Part shown: positions 26,712 to 37,637 of the stretch, one piece after another
Position numbering within the stretch: the stretch's first letter is position 1
How the letters are laid out: every line of letters starts with the position of its first letter
Source of the DNA: Sulfurospirillum sp. 1612
Lineage (GTDB): Bacteria > Campylobacterota > Campylobacteria > Campylobacterales > Sulfurospirillaceae
Assembly: GCF_036556685.1 (NCBI RefSeq)
Contig: NZ_CP140614.1
Span: 620,001 to 684,000, forward strand
Direction of reading: 5' to 3'
Length of the DNA: 64,000 nucleotides
Translations under genes and position numbers: made by a program
The notes under the pieces: model-generated
Seen by the model: only the letters and a program-made list of their open reading frames with translations
What the model was told of the DNA's origin: nothing
Databases searched by the model: none

Positions 26712-26823
26712 TATGACGCAACACACACATCTTGGTATGATCTTTGGGACTATTGGCGTCATATTTGTTATGATTGCAATAGGCATATTTTTGGTAAAAA
26801 ATAGAAAATTTGAGGAGAAATAA
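26704..26823 (+). CDS. Small single-helix membrane protein (39 aa)
   Basis: The frame starts at an ATG inside the last codons of ileS and ends one base before the TTG of gatA. GAGG at 26694-26697 lies six bases upstream. The product has a hydrophobic helix (about residues 11-31) and a basic tail. The tight packing between ileS and gatA, the ribosome site and the clean transmembrane profile support expression. The family is not recognised. Confidence 0.55.
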   Translation: MFDMTQHTHLGMIFGTIGVIFVMIAIGIFLVKNRKFEEK

Positions 26824-26824
26824 G

Positions 26825-28186
26825 TTGATAACTTTAAAAGAATCACTGAAACTTCCACAAGAAGAGATTGCGGAGATCAGAAGAGAATTATTGCGAGAAA
26901 TCGAAGAGAGAAGAGAGATCGGGGCTTATGTTGAACAATTAACCGACCAGGAGATATCTCAATATATGGATGGAATTCCTATCGCCATTAAAGATAATAT
27001 TCAAGTCAATGGATGGGAAGTAACCGGTGGTTCTAATATTTTACAAGGATACATCGCTCCTTATAATGCAACGGTTATCAATAAAATGCTCAATAACGGA
27101 TTGGCTCCTATGGGTAGAACCAATATGGATGAATTTGCTATGGGAAGTTCTACAGAGAGTTCGTTTTATGGCGTGACGAAAAATCCTCATGATTTTTCAA
27201 GAGTCCCTGGTGGCAGTAGTGGCGGAAGTGCCGCTGCGGTAGCCGCTGGTTTGGCGATTGCCGCACTAGGAAGTGATACGGGTGGTAGTATTAGACAACC
27301 GGCATCATTTTGTGGATGTGTGGGAATGAAACCGACTTACGGAAAGGTGAGTCGATATGGTTTGGGAGCATATTCTAGCTCACTTGATCAGATCGGACCC
27401 ATCACGCAAAACGTAGAAGATGCTGCGATTCTTTATGATATTTTAGCCGGTCATGATCCAAAAGATTCCACAAGCGCCAATATCGAACATGCTAAAGTCT
27501 CTGATTGCCTAAACCCTGATAAAAAACTCACCATTGCGGTGATTGAAAATTATCTTGCTGAGGCGAGTGATGATGTTCGTGAAAAGATGCAAGAAGGTAT
27601 CAAAGCATTAGAAAAAGCCGGACATAAGATTATCTATAAAAATTTTATCAATTCCAAATACGATATTGCGACGTATTACGTCATCGCAACGGCAGAAGCA
27701 AGTGCCAATTTGAGCCGTTATGATGGCGTGCGATATGGCAATAGAACGTCTAATGAGAGCTTAAAAGAGATGTACCTCTCTAGCCGAAGTCAAGGCTTTG
27801 GAGAAGAGGTCAAAAGGCGAATTTTATTGGGGACATTTGTCTTAAGCAGTGGGTATTATGATGCCTATTATATCAAAGCTCAAAAAGCCAGACATTTTAT
27901 CAAACACCAATATGAAGCGATATTTGAAGAAGCAGATTTGATTTTCACACCCGTAGCCCCAACAGCAGCCTTTGAGTTTGGCAGTAAAAAAGACCCTCTT
28001 GAGATGTATTTGAGTGATATTTATACGATTTCACTCAATCTAGCGGGTTTGCCAGGAATCTCCGTGCCTTTGGGCAAAAACAATCAAGGATTGCCAATCG
28101 GCGGTCAATTGATTGCAAAAGCATTCTATGAGCAAGATTTGTTTGATGGAGCGATGAGTTTAGAGAGAGAATTGGCTTTAAAATAG
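26825..28186 (+). CDS. gatA: Glutamyl/aspartyl-tRNA amidotransferase subunit A
   Basis: A 453-residue amidase with the Ser-cisSer-Lys triad at Lys56, Ser131 and Ser155 ([26 protein letters not shown]), spaced as in known GatA proteins. With GatB and GatC it releases ammonia from Gln and amidates Glu-tRNA(Gln) and Asp-tRNA(Asn). The TTG at 26825 is chosen because GAGGAG lies seven bases upstream and the product begins [10 protein letters not shown], as its relatives do. gatB and gatC are not in the window. Confidence 0.96.
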   Translation: MITLKESLKLPQEEIAEIRRELLREIEERREIGAYVEQLTDQEISQYMDGIPIAIKDNIQVNGWEVTGGSNILQGYIAPYNATVINKMLNNGLAPMGRTNMDEFAMGSSTESSFYGVTKNPHDFSRVPGGSSGGSAAAVAAGLAIAALGSDTGGSIRQPASFCGCVGMKPTYGKVSRYGLGAYSSSLDQIGPITQNVEDAAILYDILAGHDPKDSTSANIEHAKVSDCLNPDKKLTIAVIENYLAEASDDVREKMQEGIKALEKAGHKIIYKNFINSKYDIATYYVIATAEASANLSRYDGVRYGNRTSNESLKEMYLSSRSQGFGEEVKRRILLGTFVLSSGYYDAYYIKAQKARHFIKHQYEAIFEEADLIFTPVAPTAAFEFGSKKDPLEMYLSDIYTISLNLAGLPGISVPLGKNNQGLPIGGQLIAKAFYEQDLFDGAMSLERELALK

Positions 28187-28303
28187 GCACAAGAGTACGC
28201 GTTGCAATGATATTGCCTATACAGTTATACCGATACTATTGACAAGAATGAAATCGGATTTTGAGAGAGTGTCTTACTTCTCTTAAATTAAAGGAGACAT
28301 TGA

Positions 28304-29752
<1,449 letters not shown>

Positions 29753-29766
29753 AAGAGGAATATTCT

Positions 29767-30870
29767 TTGAAAATCGTAACGGCGGTTGAGCATTTTGATA
29801 ATCAACTCTATCTCGAGAGTGGTCGTATCCTAGAAGGGTATGATCTCGCTTATGAGACTTATGGGACATTAAATCATGATAAATCCAATGCGATTGTTGT
29901 ATTTCATGCTTTGACAGGCAGTCATCATGCAGCCGGAAGATATGAGGGCGATTCCAAACCGGGTTGGTGGGATCCTTTGATTGGTGATGGTAAAGTCATC
30001 GATACACAAAAATATTTTGTTATCTGTGTGAATATTTTGGGTAGTTGTTTTGGCTCTAGTGGACCAACTTCTATGGATAAAAAATCAGGTAAAATGTTTC
30101 GTCTCAATTTTCCTGTTATCACCATTAGCGATATGGTGAGTGCGCAAATGTCTCTTTTTAAGCGCTTGGGCATAGAAAAAGCGTATGCGGTTATTGGGGG
30201 CTCACTAGGTGGCATGCAAGCGTTATGCGTGGGAGTTGAGTATCCTGAATTCACAGACAAAGTTGTCATGCTAGCCTCAACATACGCCACCTCTGCTTGG
30301 GCCATTTCTTTTAATAAAATCGCGATTGAAGGTATTGTTAATGACCCGCGTTTCCAAAATGGTAATTATGAAAAAGAAGAATTTGCAGAATTGCCACTAA
30401 ATAGTTTTGCTATCGCCCGTATGGCAGGGCATATTAGCTTTTTAAGTCCGCGTTCTATGGCCAAAAAATTTGGAAGAAATTATGTAGAAACGGATGGTTT
30501 GTATGAACTGTTCGGACGTTTTCAGGTGGAGCGTTATTTAGAGTATAATGCGTATAACTTTGCCAAGAGATTTGATCCGATGAGTTATATCTACATTGTC
30601 AAGGCCATGAATATTTTCGATGCCGCTCGCAATTATGATTCTCTAAAAGCATCGCTGGCGAATATCAAAGCCAAGATGACGCTTATATCCTTTCAAGGTG
30701 ATTTACTTTTTATGCCAGAAGAGATGAAGACCATCCAAAATACGATGATTGATATGGGACGTGGGGATCGGGTTGAGTATTTTTGTGTGGATAGTAGTTA
30801 TGGGCATGATGCCTTTTTGGTGGAGTATGATAAATTTGATTTTTATATAAGGAAAGCACTCAATGGCTAA
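29767..30870 (+). CDS. metX: Homoserine O-acetyltransferase
   Basis: This 367-residue alpha/beta hydrolase starts at a TTG with AGAGGA upstream. Ser146 in GGSLGGMQA is the nucleophile; the oxyanion region GSCFGSSGPTS and the C-terminal catalytic His in YGHDAFLVE are present. It acetylates homoserine in methionine synthesis. O-succinyltransferase activity cannot be excluded from sequence alone. It overlaps xseB by eight bases. Confidence 0.93.
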   Translation: MKIVTAVEHFDNQLYLESGRILEGYDLAYETYGTLNHDKSNAIVVFHALTGSHHAAGRYEGDSKPGWWDPLIGDGKVIDTQKYFVICVNILGSCFGSSGPTSMDKKSGKMFRLNFPVITISDMVSAQMSLFKRLGIEKAYAVIGGSLGGMQALCVGVEYPEFTDKVVMLASTYATSAWAISFNKIAIEGIVNDPRFQNGNYEKEEFAELPLNSFAIARMAGHISFLSPRSMAKKFGRNYVETDGLYELFGRFQVERYLEYNAYNFAKRFDPMSYIYIVKAMNIFDAARNYDSLKASLANIKAKMTLISFQGDLLFMPEEMKTIQNTMIDMGRGDRVEYFCVDSSYGHDAFLVEYDKFDFYIRKALNG

Positions 30871-31093
30871 AGAATTAATCAATGAAACAACGGATAATCA
30901 AGAAAATGAAGGTTTTGAAGAGAAGCTTGTCAAAGCAAAAAAGATATTAGAAACATTAGGAAATCCCGAGATTCCTTTAAAAGATGCGATGTTGGGATAC
31001 AAACAAGGTATTGCCATATTAAATGAAGCATCCGAAATCATTGAAAATGCAAAATTAGAATATGAACAACTCCAACCGAGTAACGAAGACTAA
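30863..31093 (+). CDS. xseB: Exodeoxyribonuclease VII small subunit
   Basis: A 76-residue acidic helical protein matching XseB: FEEKLVKAKKILETL then IPLKDAMLGYKQGIAIL and an acidic tail. With XseA it degrades single-stranded DNA. It overlaps metX and is followed by the nitrilase-like gene with 24 bases between. Confidence 0.92.
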   Translation: MAKELINETTDNQENEGFEEKLVKAKKILETLGNPEIPLKDAMLGYKQGIAILNEASEIIENAKLEYEQLQPSNED

Positions 31094-31117
31094 TTGCGTG
31101 ATACAAGGAGCACTATA

Positions 31118-31912
31118 ATGAAATTGGCGGCATTACAACTCTCAACACTACCGATGAGTCATGCGAAACTTGATTATTATTTTAGAATCTGCCAACAAAA
31201 AGAGGTGTCACTGGTTCTGATTTGTGAATATGCACTCAATAGTTTTTTTAAAGAGCTTGAAACCATGCCACCGCTCATGATAAAAGAACAATCGCTCCAT
31301 AAAATCAAGGTGCTCAAAGAACTCTCCAAAAAATATAATCTCAATATTGTGGCTCCGATTGTACATCTTAAAGGGGGGAAATTGTTGAAATCTGTTGCGA
31401 GATTTTCACCCCTAAGCGTACATTATTATCAACAACAATTATTGATAAATTATAAACATTGGAATGAAGCAGCATTTTTTGACAATGATGCAGGTGATAT
31501 TTCAATACCGACATTTTTAGTAAATAAAATTCGTTTTGGAATTATCAACGGATTTGAAGCACATTTTGATGTCGCTTGGATGGATGCCATGCGAAAGAAT
31601 GTGGATGTGGTCTTGATGCCCTCATCCTCGACGTTTGATTCTGCACTTAGATGGCAAGAGATGATCAAGACCAGAGCCTTTTTAAATTCGATGTTTATTT
31701 TGAGGGCAAATCGTGTCGGAAGTTATACTGATGAGACGACTTCTTGGAAGTTTTATGGACACAGCGCACTGGTGAATCCTTATGGAGAGGTGGAGGTCTC
31801 TTTGGGGCATAAAGAAGAGATTTTGTTATGTGATATTAATAAATCTGATGTCACTGAGGCCAAAAAACTGTGGGGTTGGAAGAGGACACTGGATAAAAAG
31901 GGTCTCTTATGA
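31118..31912 (+). CDS. Nitrilase-superfamily protein lacking the catalytic cysteine
   Basis: The 264-residue product has the nitrilase (carbon-nitrogen hydrolase) fold signatures, including the Glu in ICEYALNSFF and the Lys in INYKHWNEAAFF. At the position of the nucleophilic Cys the sequence reads FGIINGFEAHFD, with Gly145 where Cys is expected. By eye it is a pseudo-enzyme, or it uses another residue. ATG 31118 has AAGGAG upstream; earlier in-frame starts lack a ribosome site. It overlaps the ThiF-like gene (ATGA), so the two are probably made together. A similar gene follows xseB in relatives, to my knowledge. Confidence 0.82.
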   Translation: MKLAALQLSTLPMSHAKLDYYFRICQQKEVSLVLICEYALNSFFKELETMPPLMIKEQSLHKIKVLKELSKKYNLNIVAPIVHLKGGKLLKSVARFSPLSVHYYQQQLLINYKHWNEAAFFDNDAGDISIPTFLVNKIRFGIINGFEAHFDVAWMDAMRKNVDVVLMPSSSTFDSALRWQEMIKTRAFLNSMFILRANRVGSYTDETTSWKFYGHSALVNPYGEVEVSLGHKEEILLCDINKSDVTEAKKLWGWKRTLDKKGLL

Positions 31913-32583
31913 TGGAATATTTTCATAGGCAATTAAAACTATGGGGTGAAGAGAAACAGAACAGTTTACAAAATAAATCGATTGCTATAATCGGAGCCGG
32001 TGGCCTTGGGAGTTCTTTGGCAATCGGTCTTGGAAGTAGTGGGATTGGGACCGTGCATTTGGTCGATTTTGATACTGTTAGTGTTCACAATATTCATCGT
32101 CAAATTGCATTTAAAACGGGAGATGATGGTCAATATAAAGCCCAAATTGTCGGGGATTTATTGCAGCGACGTTGTCCTTTTGTGAAAACAATCGTCCATA
32201 TTTGCAATGTTCAGGAGTTTGCTGAGAAAAACATCAAAGTTGATTTAATTTTGGATGCTACAGATAATCTCTTTGCACGTGCTAATATCGACTCTTATGC
32301 TAGAAAATCACGGACTCCTTGGATTTATGGTTCTGTTGAAGAGTTCAACGGACAAGTTTGCTTTTTTGAAAAGAGTGATTTTAAATCCTTTAAAGTTTTT
32401 AAGAAAGAACCCGCAGGAATCGCGGCGCCCATTGTCATGTTTGTTGCGTCATTGCAAGCTAATTTGGCGTTGAGATTTTTGGTGGGAATGGCAGTGAAAA
32501 AAGATTTATTATATTATTTGTATATTGACAAAGAAGGCGAATTAATGACGCAAAAATTAAAAATGCCACAGAAGGAGAATTGA
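31909..32583 (+). CDS. ThiF/MoeB/HesA-family adenylyltransferase (E1-like)
   Basis: A 224-residue protein with the E1 nucleotide motif GAGGLGSSLAIGLGSSGIG (about 26-44), the Arg finger region NIHRQIAF, DATDN (about 117-121) and a C-terminal crossover GIAAPIVMFVASLQANLALR. The zinc-binding CxxC pairs of MoeB and ThiF are absent. Family members adenylate the C-terminus of a small sulfur-carrier or ubiquitin-like protein; no such partner is encoded nearby. It overlaps the nitrilase-like gene and is followed directly by the aminotransferase. Confidence 0.85.
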   Translation: MMEYFHRQLKLWGEEKQNSLQNKSIAIIGAGGLGSSLAIGLGSSGIGTVHLVDFDTVSVHNIHRQIAFKTGDDGQYKAQIVGDLLQRRCPFVKTIVHICNVQEFAEKNIKVDLILDATDNLFARANIDSYARKSRTPWIYGSVEEFNGQVCFFEKSDFKSFKVFKKEPAGIAAPIVMFVASLQANLALRFLVGMAVKKDLLYYLYIDKEGELMTQKLKMPQKEN

Positions 32584-33720
32584 TTGAGATTTGAACCTTA
32601 TCCGTTTGAAAAACTTACGGATTTATTAAAAGACACGATACCAAATCCTGCGTTAGAGCCGATTGCTTTGACGATAGGAGAACCGCAATTTGAAACACCT
32701 ATTTTCATTCAAGAGGCGCTTCAAAACAGTGCAAATTTGCTAAAAAAATATCCAAAAACAGCAGGAGAGACATATCTCAAACAAGCGTTGCATGATTTTT
32801 GTAAAAAAAGATTTGATGTGACACTCAAGCCCGGTGAACTTATCCCTACTTTTGGTACCCGCGAAGTGCTGTTTAATTTTCCTCAATTCTTTCTTTTTGA
32901 TAAGCCCAATCCTCTGATTGCTTATACTAATCCTTTCTATCAAATTTACGAAGGAGCTGCCATTGCGTCAAGAGCGCGTCGTTTGCATATCAATCTTGAG
33001 GCGTCCAATCATTTTGCTCCGTATCTGAGTGATGCAGAACTTAAAGATGTGGATTTGGTCATTTTAAATTTTCCGAACAATCCAACAACCGCAACATTAA
33101 ATATAGAGGAGTTGGGTTGGTGGGTCAAAAAAGCTTTAGAATTTGACTTTGTTGTCATGAATGATGAGTGTTATAGTGAAATCTATCATGATGAGCCGAC
33201 ACGCTCTTTGTTGGAGGCCAGTATTCATGTGGGCAACGAGTCGTTCAAAAATGTCCTTGTGATCAATTCGATTTCCAAAAGAAGCAGTGCACCCGGTTTG
33301 CGATCTGGCTTTATTGCAGGGGATGCAACGATCCTAAAACAATATGCAAAATATCGAACCTATACCGGCACGGCCAGTCCTTTGCCGCTTCAAGTAGCAG
33401 CAGCTGCGGCATGGAGTGATGAAGAACATGTCGAAAAAAATAGAGAAAAATATAGAAAAAACTTTGAAATTGCCAAAGAAATATTGGGGATTGAACCGCC
33501 AAAAGCTACGTTTTATGTGTGGTTGCCTGTCGATGATGATTTAGAATTTACTAAAAGTTTGTATGAAAAAGAGCATGTGAGTGTATTGCCAGGAAGTTTT
33601 CTCGGTCGAGATGGAATGGGAGATGCTTATGTTAGGATAGCCTTAGTAGAAGAAGCCAAAAAAACGAGAGCTGCATTATTGCGATTAAGGGATTTTATGA
33701 AAAATAGGAAGCCAATATGA
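32584..33720 (+). CDS. dapC: PLP aminotransferase, probable N-succinyldiaminopimelate transaminase
   Basis: The 378-residue fold-type I aminotransferase starts at a TTG with AAGGAG upstream. The PLP Lys lies in NSISKRSSAPGLRSG, the Asn/Tyr cofactor contacts in NFPNNPT and the C-terminal substrate Arg near YVRIALV. Its position before murC matches the Helicobacter arrangement in which this protein is assigned to lysine/peptidoglycan synthesis. dapE lies 5.4 kb downstream. Specificity is inferred from context. It overlaps murC by four bases. Confidence 0.8.
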   Translation: MRFEPYPFEKLTDLLKDTIPNPALEPIALTIGEPQFETPIFIQEALQNSANLLKKYPKTAGETYLKQALHDFCKKRFDVTLKPGELIPTFGTREVLFNFPQFFLFDKPNPLIAYTNPFYQIYEGAAIASRARRLHINLEASNHFAPYLSDAELKDVDLVILNFPNNPTTATLNIEELGWWVKKALEFDFVVMNDECYSEIYHDEPTRSLLEASIHVGNESFKNVLVINSISKRSSAPGLRSGFIAGDATILKQYAKYRTYTGTASPLPLQVAAAAAWSDEEHVEKNREKYRKNFEIAKEILGIEPPKATFYVWLPVDDDLEFTKSLYEKEHVSVLPGSFLGRDGMGDAYVRIALVEEAKKTRAALLRLRDFMKNRKPI

Positions 33721-35027
33721 AAAAAATTCATTTTGTAGGAATCGGGGGCATTGGATTATCCGCATTGGCGAGATATTTGAAACAAGAAGGTTTTGAAGTG
33801 AGCGGTTCTGATGTCAAAGCGACCAAAATCACAGCCAAATTGGAAGCTGAAGGTATTGGTGTTCATTTACCTCATGATCGCCATAATATCACAGATCAAG
33901 ATTTAGTCATCTACTCTGCGGTTATCAAAGATGACAATGTCGAACTTCAAGAATCAAGACGCAAAGGTATCATGACACTCTCTCGCAAAGATGCGCTTCC
34001 TTTGATACTCAAAGACCGACGTGTGTTTTCTGTGTGCGGTGCTCACGGCAAAAGTACGACCAGTGCGATGCTTGCCTCATTGGTCGAGGGGACGGTTATT
34101 ATTGGTGCTGAGAGCAAACAGTTTGATACGAATATGTTCTATCGTGCTGGTAATAATATTATTTTTGAAGCCGATGAGAGTGATGAGAGCTTTTTGAATT
34201 CCAATCCTTATATTGCCGTGGTAACCAATGCGGAGCCTGAGCATATGGAACATTATAATTATGATTTGGTACGATTTCACAAAGCATATGAGCAATTTTT
34301 ACGAAGTGCGACGATTCGCGTCATCAATGCAGAAGATGAATTTCTCGCCTCCTTAAATGATTTAGATGCGATTCGATTATATCCTAGTGTTGATATCAAA
34401 GAAGTCAAAACGGTGATTCGAGATGCGGAACCTTTCACCTCTTTTATCCTCAAAGATTTGGGCAGATTTGAAGTCTGGGGGATGGGTGACCATATCGTGG
34501 TAGATGCTTCGTTGGCAATTTTAGCGAGTTTGAATGAAATCGATTTGGAAAGTGCCCGAAAAAAGATAAAAAATTATCGAGGTATCAAAAAACGATTTGA
34601 TATTATAGAAAAACAGAATAATTTTACTTTGATTGATGATTATGGACATCATCCCACAGAGATTAAAGCGACCATTACATCTGCTAAAAAATACGCCAAG
34701 ATGATGGGTCTGAAAACAATCACGGCGATTTGGCAACCGCATAAATACTCTCGAACGCATGACAATTTGGAGAGTTTTGTAGAGTGTTTTGAATCGGTTG
34801 ATCGATTGATTATCTTGCCGGTTTGGAGTGTCGGAGAGCCTTATGTGGAGATAAATTTTGAAAAAGAATTTCAAAAATACCATCCCACGTTTGTTCAATC
34901 TCTCAAAAAGAATCTGAATTCTTTGGAACTCATTGATAATGATAAAATTGTCGGTGCACTTGATGATGGATTGGTCATCGGTTTTGGTGCTGGCGATATC
35001 ACTTATCAATTACGAGGTATATCATGA
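33717..35027 (+). CDS. murC: UDP-N-acetylmuramate-L-alanine ligase
   Basis: A 436-residue Mur ligase with the N-terminal UDP-MurNAc domain (HFVGIGGIGLSALARYL), the P-loop CGAHGKSTTSAM near 107-118, the central ATPase motif EADESDESF and C-terminal DDYGHHPTEIKAT. It adds L-Ala to UDP-MurNAc, the first amino acid of the peptidoglycan stem. Confidence 0.96.
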   Translation: MKKIHFVGIGGIGLSALARYLKQEGFEVSGSDVKATKITAKLEAEGIGVHLPHDRHNITDQDLVIYSAVIKDDNVELQESRRKGIMTLSRKDALPLILKDRRVFSVCGAHGKSTTSAMLASLVEGTVIIGAESKQFDTNMFYRAGNNIIFEADESDESFLNSNPYIAVVTNAEPEHMEHYNYDLVRFHKAYEQFLRSATIRVINAEDEFLASLNDLDAIRLYPSVDIKEVKTVIRDAEPFTSFILKDLGRFEVWGMGDHIVVDASLAILASLNEIDLESARKKIKNYRGIKKRFDIIEKQNNFTLIDDYGHHPTEIKATITSAKKYAKMMGLKTITAIWQPHKYSRTHDNLESFVECFESVDRLIILPVWSVGEPYVEINFEKEFQKYHPTFVQSLKKNLNSLELIDNDKIVGALDDGLVIGFGAGDITYQLRGIS

Positions 35028-35040
35028 TAGGAAAAAACAG

Positions 35041-35385
35041 ATGCAAATAGTGTTACTTTTATTATTTATTTTGGCCATTTTGATTGCTTTTGTATCCAAA
35101 AAAGATACACTCTCTACGAGTATCAAGATTTATATTATTGTCTCAATTGCCTTGATAATGGCGCTTGGCTGGGGTTTTAACTTTTACAATACCCAACAAG
35201 CAGACAAACAGCGTGAATTAATCAAGATATTTGAACAAGGAAATGATTTGAAATGTGGCGATTATATTGTGAATGCAAAAGATTTTACATTTGTGACCGG
35301 TACCCTCTCGTTTGTCTCAAAGGGCAACATTCAAAGTTTAAAAGGTGTGGTCGTCGATATTTCAACATGTAAAAAAGCTCCATGA
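35041..35385 (+). CDS. Two-helix membrane protein conserved between murC and mutS2
   Basis: This 114-residue protein has two membrane segments (about 3-19 and 28-46) and a soluble C-terminal domain with two Cys residues (KCGDYIVNAK and ISTCKKA). ATG 35041 is chosen after AGGAAAA; an upstream reading overlapping murC is unlikely. It overlaps mutS2 by four bases. Campylobacter jejuni has a membrane protein at the same place (Cj1053c). The function is unknown. Confidence 0.8.
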   Translation: MQIVLLLLFILAILIAFVSKKDTLSTSIKIYIIVSIALIMALGWGFNFYNTQQADKQRELIKIFEQGNDLKCGDYIVNAKDFTFVTGTLSFVSKGNIQSLKGVVVDISTCKKAP

Positions 35386-37580
35386 ACGCACTCTCATCAA
35401 AACTTGATTTAGAAGAGTACCTTCACGTACTCTCAGGATATTTTGCCCGCAAAAAACCCCTGTTTATAGAGGGGGATTCTAAAATACATTATAAATTTAT
35501 CAAGGAATTAATGCACATCACCGATATCAAAGCCTCGCCTGAAGTGGCAAATTTGGATGTTCCTTTGGCGCATTTAAGCAAGCAAGGGGTTTTGAAAATT
35601 TATGAAATTTATACTTTTGTGCAAATTATTAACTATTTTACGTATCTCAAAAAAATCCTAGTAGAAGATCGTCTAGGCGAATGGATGCGCAAAATTGAAA
35701 TTCCTGATGAGATTGCTGAAATCTGCCAATACTTTAATGAAAAAGGGGAGTTAAAAAGTACCATAGATGATACCTTTCTCTCTATAGAACAAGCCCTTTC
35801 TAGAATCAAAGAAGAGACCGCACAAGCGCTTAGAAGGATTATGTCAAATACCAAACTCTCACTTTATCTTGTCGATAGACAAGTGCATTATATCAACAAT
35901 CAAGAAGCCCTTTTACTGCGCGGTGGCTTTAATCATGTGATTAAAGGGAGTGTTTTGGGACGAAGTAGTAGTGGGTTTTTTTATATTTTCCCTGATGCCA
36001 TAGCCTCATTGAAATCCAAAGAGAGTGCCTTGATTGACCGAAAAGAGGAGTTGATTTACACTTATACAAAGAAAATATCCACTATCTTTTCAAAATATGT
36101 AAAATTTTTATCGTTTGTTAATAGAGAATTTGACCGATTTGATGCTTATTATGCCCGTGTTATGTTGGCAAAAGAGAAAGATTTAGAGTTTGTACTAGCA
36201 AAAAAAACCAACACGATTACATTACATAAATTTTCACATCCCGCACTCAAAGATCCCAAACCTATCAGCATTGATTTTTCAAAACATGTTTTGATGATCA
36301 CCGGAGTCAATGCCGGTGGAAAAACCATGTTCTTAAAATCGATACTGAGTGCAGCGTTTTTGAGTAAATATTTGTTGCCCATGAAAATTGATGCAAATCA
36401 CTCAGAAATAGGTGCATTCAAAGAGATTAATGCTATTTTAGATGACCCTCAAAATGTCAAAAATGACATCTCAACTTTCGCAGGAAGAATGGGTGAATTT
36501 AGCAAATTATTTTCCAAAAAAGATACCTTGGTGGGCATCGATGAGATTGAGTTAGGTACTGATGCTGATGAAGCGGCGAGTTTGTTTAAAGTCATCATTG
36601 AAAATTTAATCAAAAAAGATATTAAAATCATTATTACGACGCATCACAAACGTTTGGCATCCTTGCTAGCTACTCATGAGAGTGTGCAACTTTTAGCCGC
36701 TATTTATGATGAAAAAAATCAAAGGCCGACGTATGAGTTCATCAATGGAACCATTGGAAAATCTTATGCTTTTGAGACCGCACTGCGATATAAAATTCCT
36801 CCTGCGATTATCCAAGAAGCACGCACGATTTATGGAGAAGATAAAGAAAAGCTCAATGAATTGATTCAGAAAAATATTGATTTAGAATTGCAAATGCGAG
36901 CACAATCTCGCGAACTTGATGAAAAGCTCAAAGATGTCCAAAAACTAAAATCAGCGCTTCAAGATGAAAAAGAACGCTCACAAAGAGAGTTTGAAAATTC
37001 AACGCTTAAAATGCAAAAGAGTTTCAACAAAGCAATTCAAGAGGCAAAAGAGGCGATTAAATCAAAAGATGTCAAAGAAGGGCATCGTTTCTTAAATAAA
37101 GCGCATGAATTCAAAAAAGCAGCAAAAAATGTTACTTTAAGTCAAAAAAGTGAAGATTTAAAAATCGGGGATCGTGTCAAATATGGTAATTCCAAAGGGG
37201 TGATTCAATCCATCAAAAAAGATATTGCGATGATTGATTGTGATGGTATTACGATGCGGGTTCCTTTAGTGAGTCTTCGAAGAAGTGGCAATCCTCCTAC
37301 AAAACCCAGTCGCGTGATGATTACTAAGCCTCGTTCAAATAGTGGCGTAACACTTGATTTACACGGCCTTCGTGCCGATGAAGCAATCGAAAAATTAGAC
37401 AAATTTTTATCAGATGCTTTGATTAACGGATTTGATGAGGTGCTTGTTTATCATGGTATTGGCACGGGAAAACTCGCGTATGCTGTCAAAAATTTTCTTT
37501 CCACCTATCCGAGTTTGGTCTCTTTTGGAGATGCTCCGGCTAAGATGGGAGGATATGGTGCTACATTGATACGGTTATGA
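35382..37580 (+). CDS. mutS2: MutS2 family ATPase with C-terminal Smr domain
   Basis: The 732-residue protein has the MutS core without the mismatch-recognition domain: Walker A GVNAGGKTM (about 308-316), Walker B LVGIDEIELGT, and THHKRLASL. A long coiled coil (about 485-590), a KOW-like segment and a C-terminal Smr domain (LDLHGLRADEAIEKL ... YHGIGTGKL) follow. In Helicobacter MutS2 suppresses recombination; in Bacillus it acts on collided ribosomes. Which applies here cannot be told from sequence. Confidence 0.94.
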   Translation: MNALSSKLDLEEYLHVLSGYFARKKPLFIEGDSKIHYKFIKELMHITDIKASPEVANLDVPLAHLSKQGVLKIYEIYTFVQIINYFTYLKKILVEDRLGEWMRKIEIPDEIAEICQYFNEKGELKSTIDDTFLSIEQALSRIKEETAQALRRIMSNTKLSLYLVDRQVHYINNQEALLLRGGFNHVIKGSVLGRSSSGFFYIFPDAIASLKSKESALIDRKEELIYTYTKKISTIFSKYVKFLSFVNREFDRFDAYYARVMLAKEKDLEFVLAKKTNTITLHKFSHPALKDPKPISIDFSKHVLMITGVNAGGKTMFLKSILSAAFLSKYLLPMKIDANHSEIGAFKEINAILDDPQNVKNDISTFAGRMGEFSKLFSKKDTLVGIDEIELGTDADEAASLFKVIIENLIKKDIKIIITTHHKRLASLLATHESVQLLAAIYDEKNQRPTYEFINGTIGKSYAFETALRYKIPPAIIQEARTIYGEDKEKLNELIQKNIDLELQMRAQSRELDEKLKDVQKLKSALQDEKERSQREFENSTLKMQKSFNKAIQEAKEAIKSKDVKEGHRFLNKAHEFKKAAKNVTLSQKSEDLKIGDRVKYGNSKGVIQSIKKDIAMIDCDGITMRVPLVSLRRSGNPPTKPSRVMITKPRSNSGVTLDLHGLRADEAIEKLDKFLSDALINGFDEVLVYHGIGTGKLAYAVKNFLSTYPSLVSFGDAPAKMGGYGATLIRL

Positions 37581-37637
37581 TTCTTTTAATATAAGAAATA
37601 TTATAATAGAAAATTGGCAAATATAACAAGGAAGGGC

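Noticed and set aside
28187-28303. A promoter at TTGACA upstream of guaB
   Set aside because: No -10 hexamer lies 16-18 bases downstream of it, so I could not support a promoter call.
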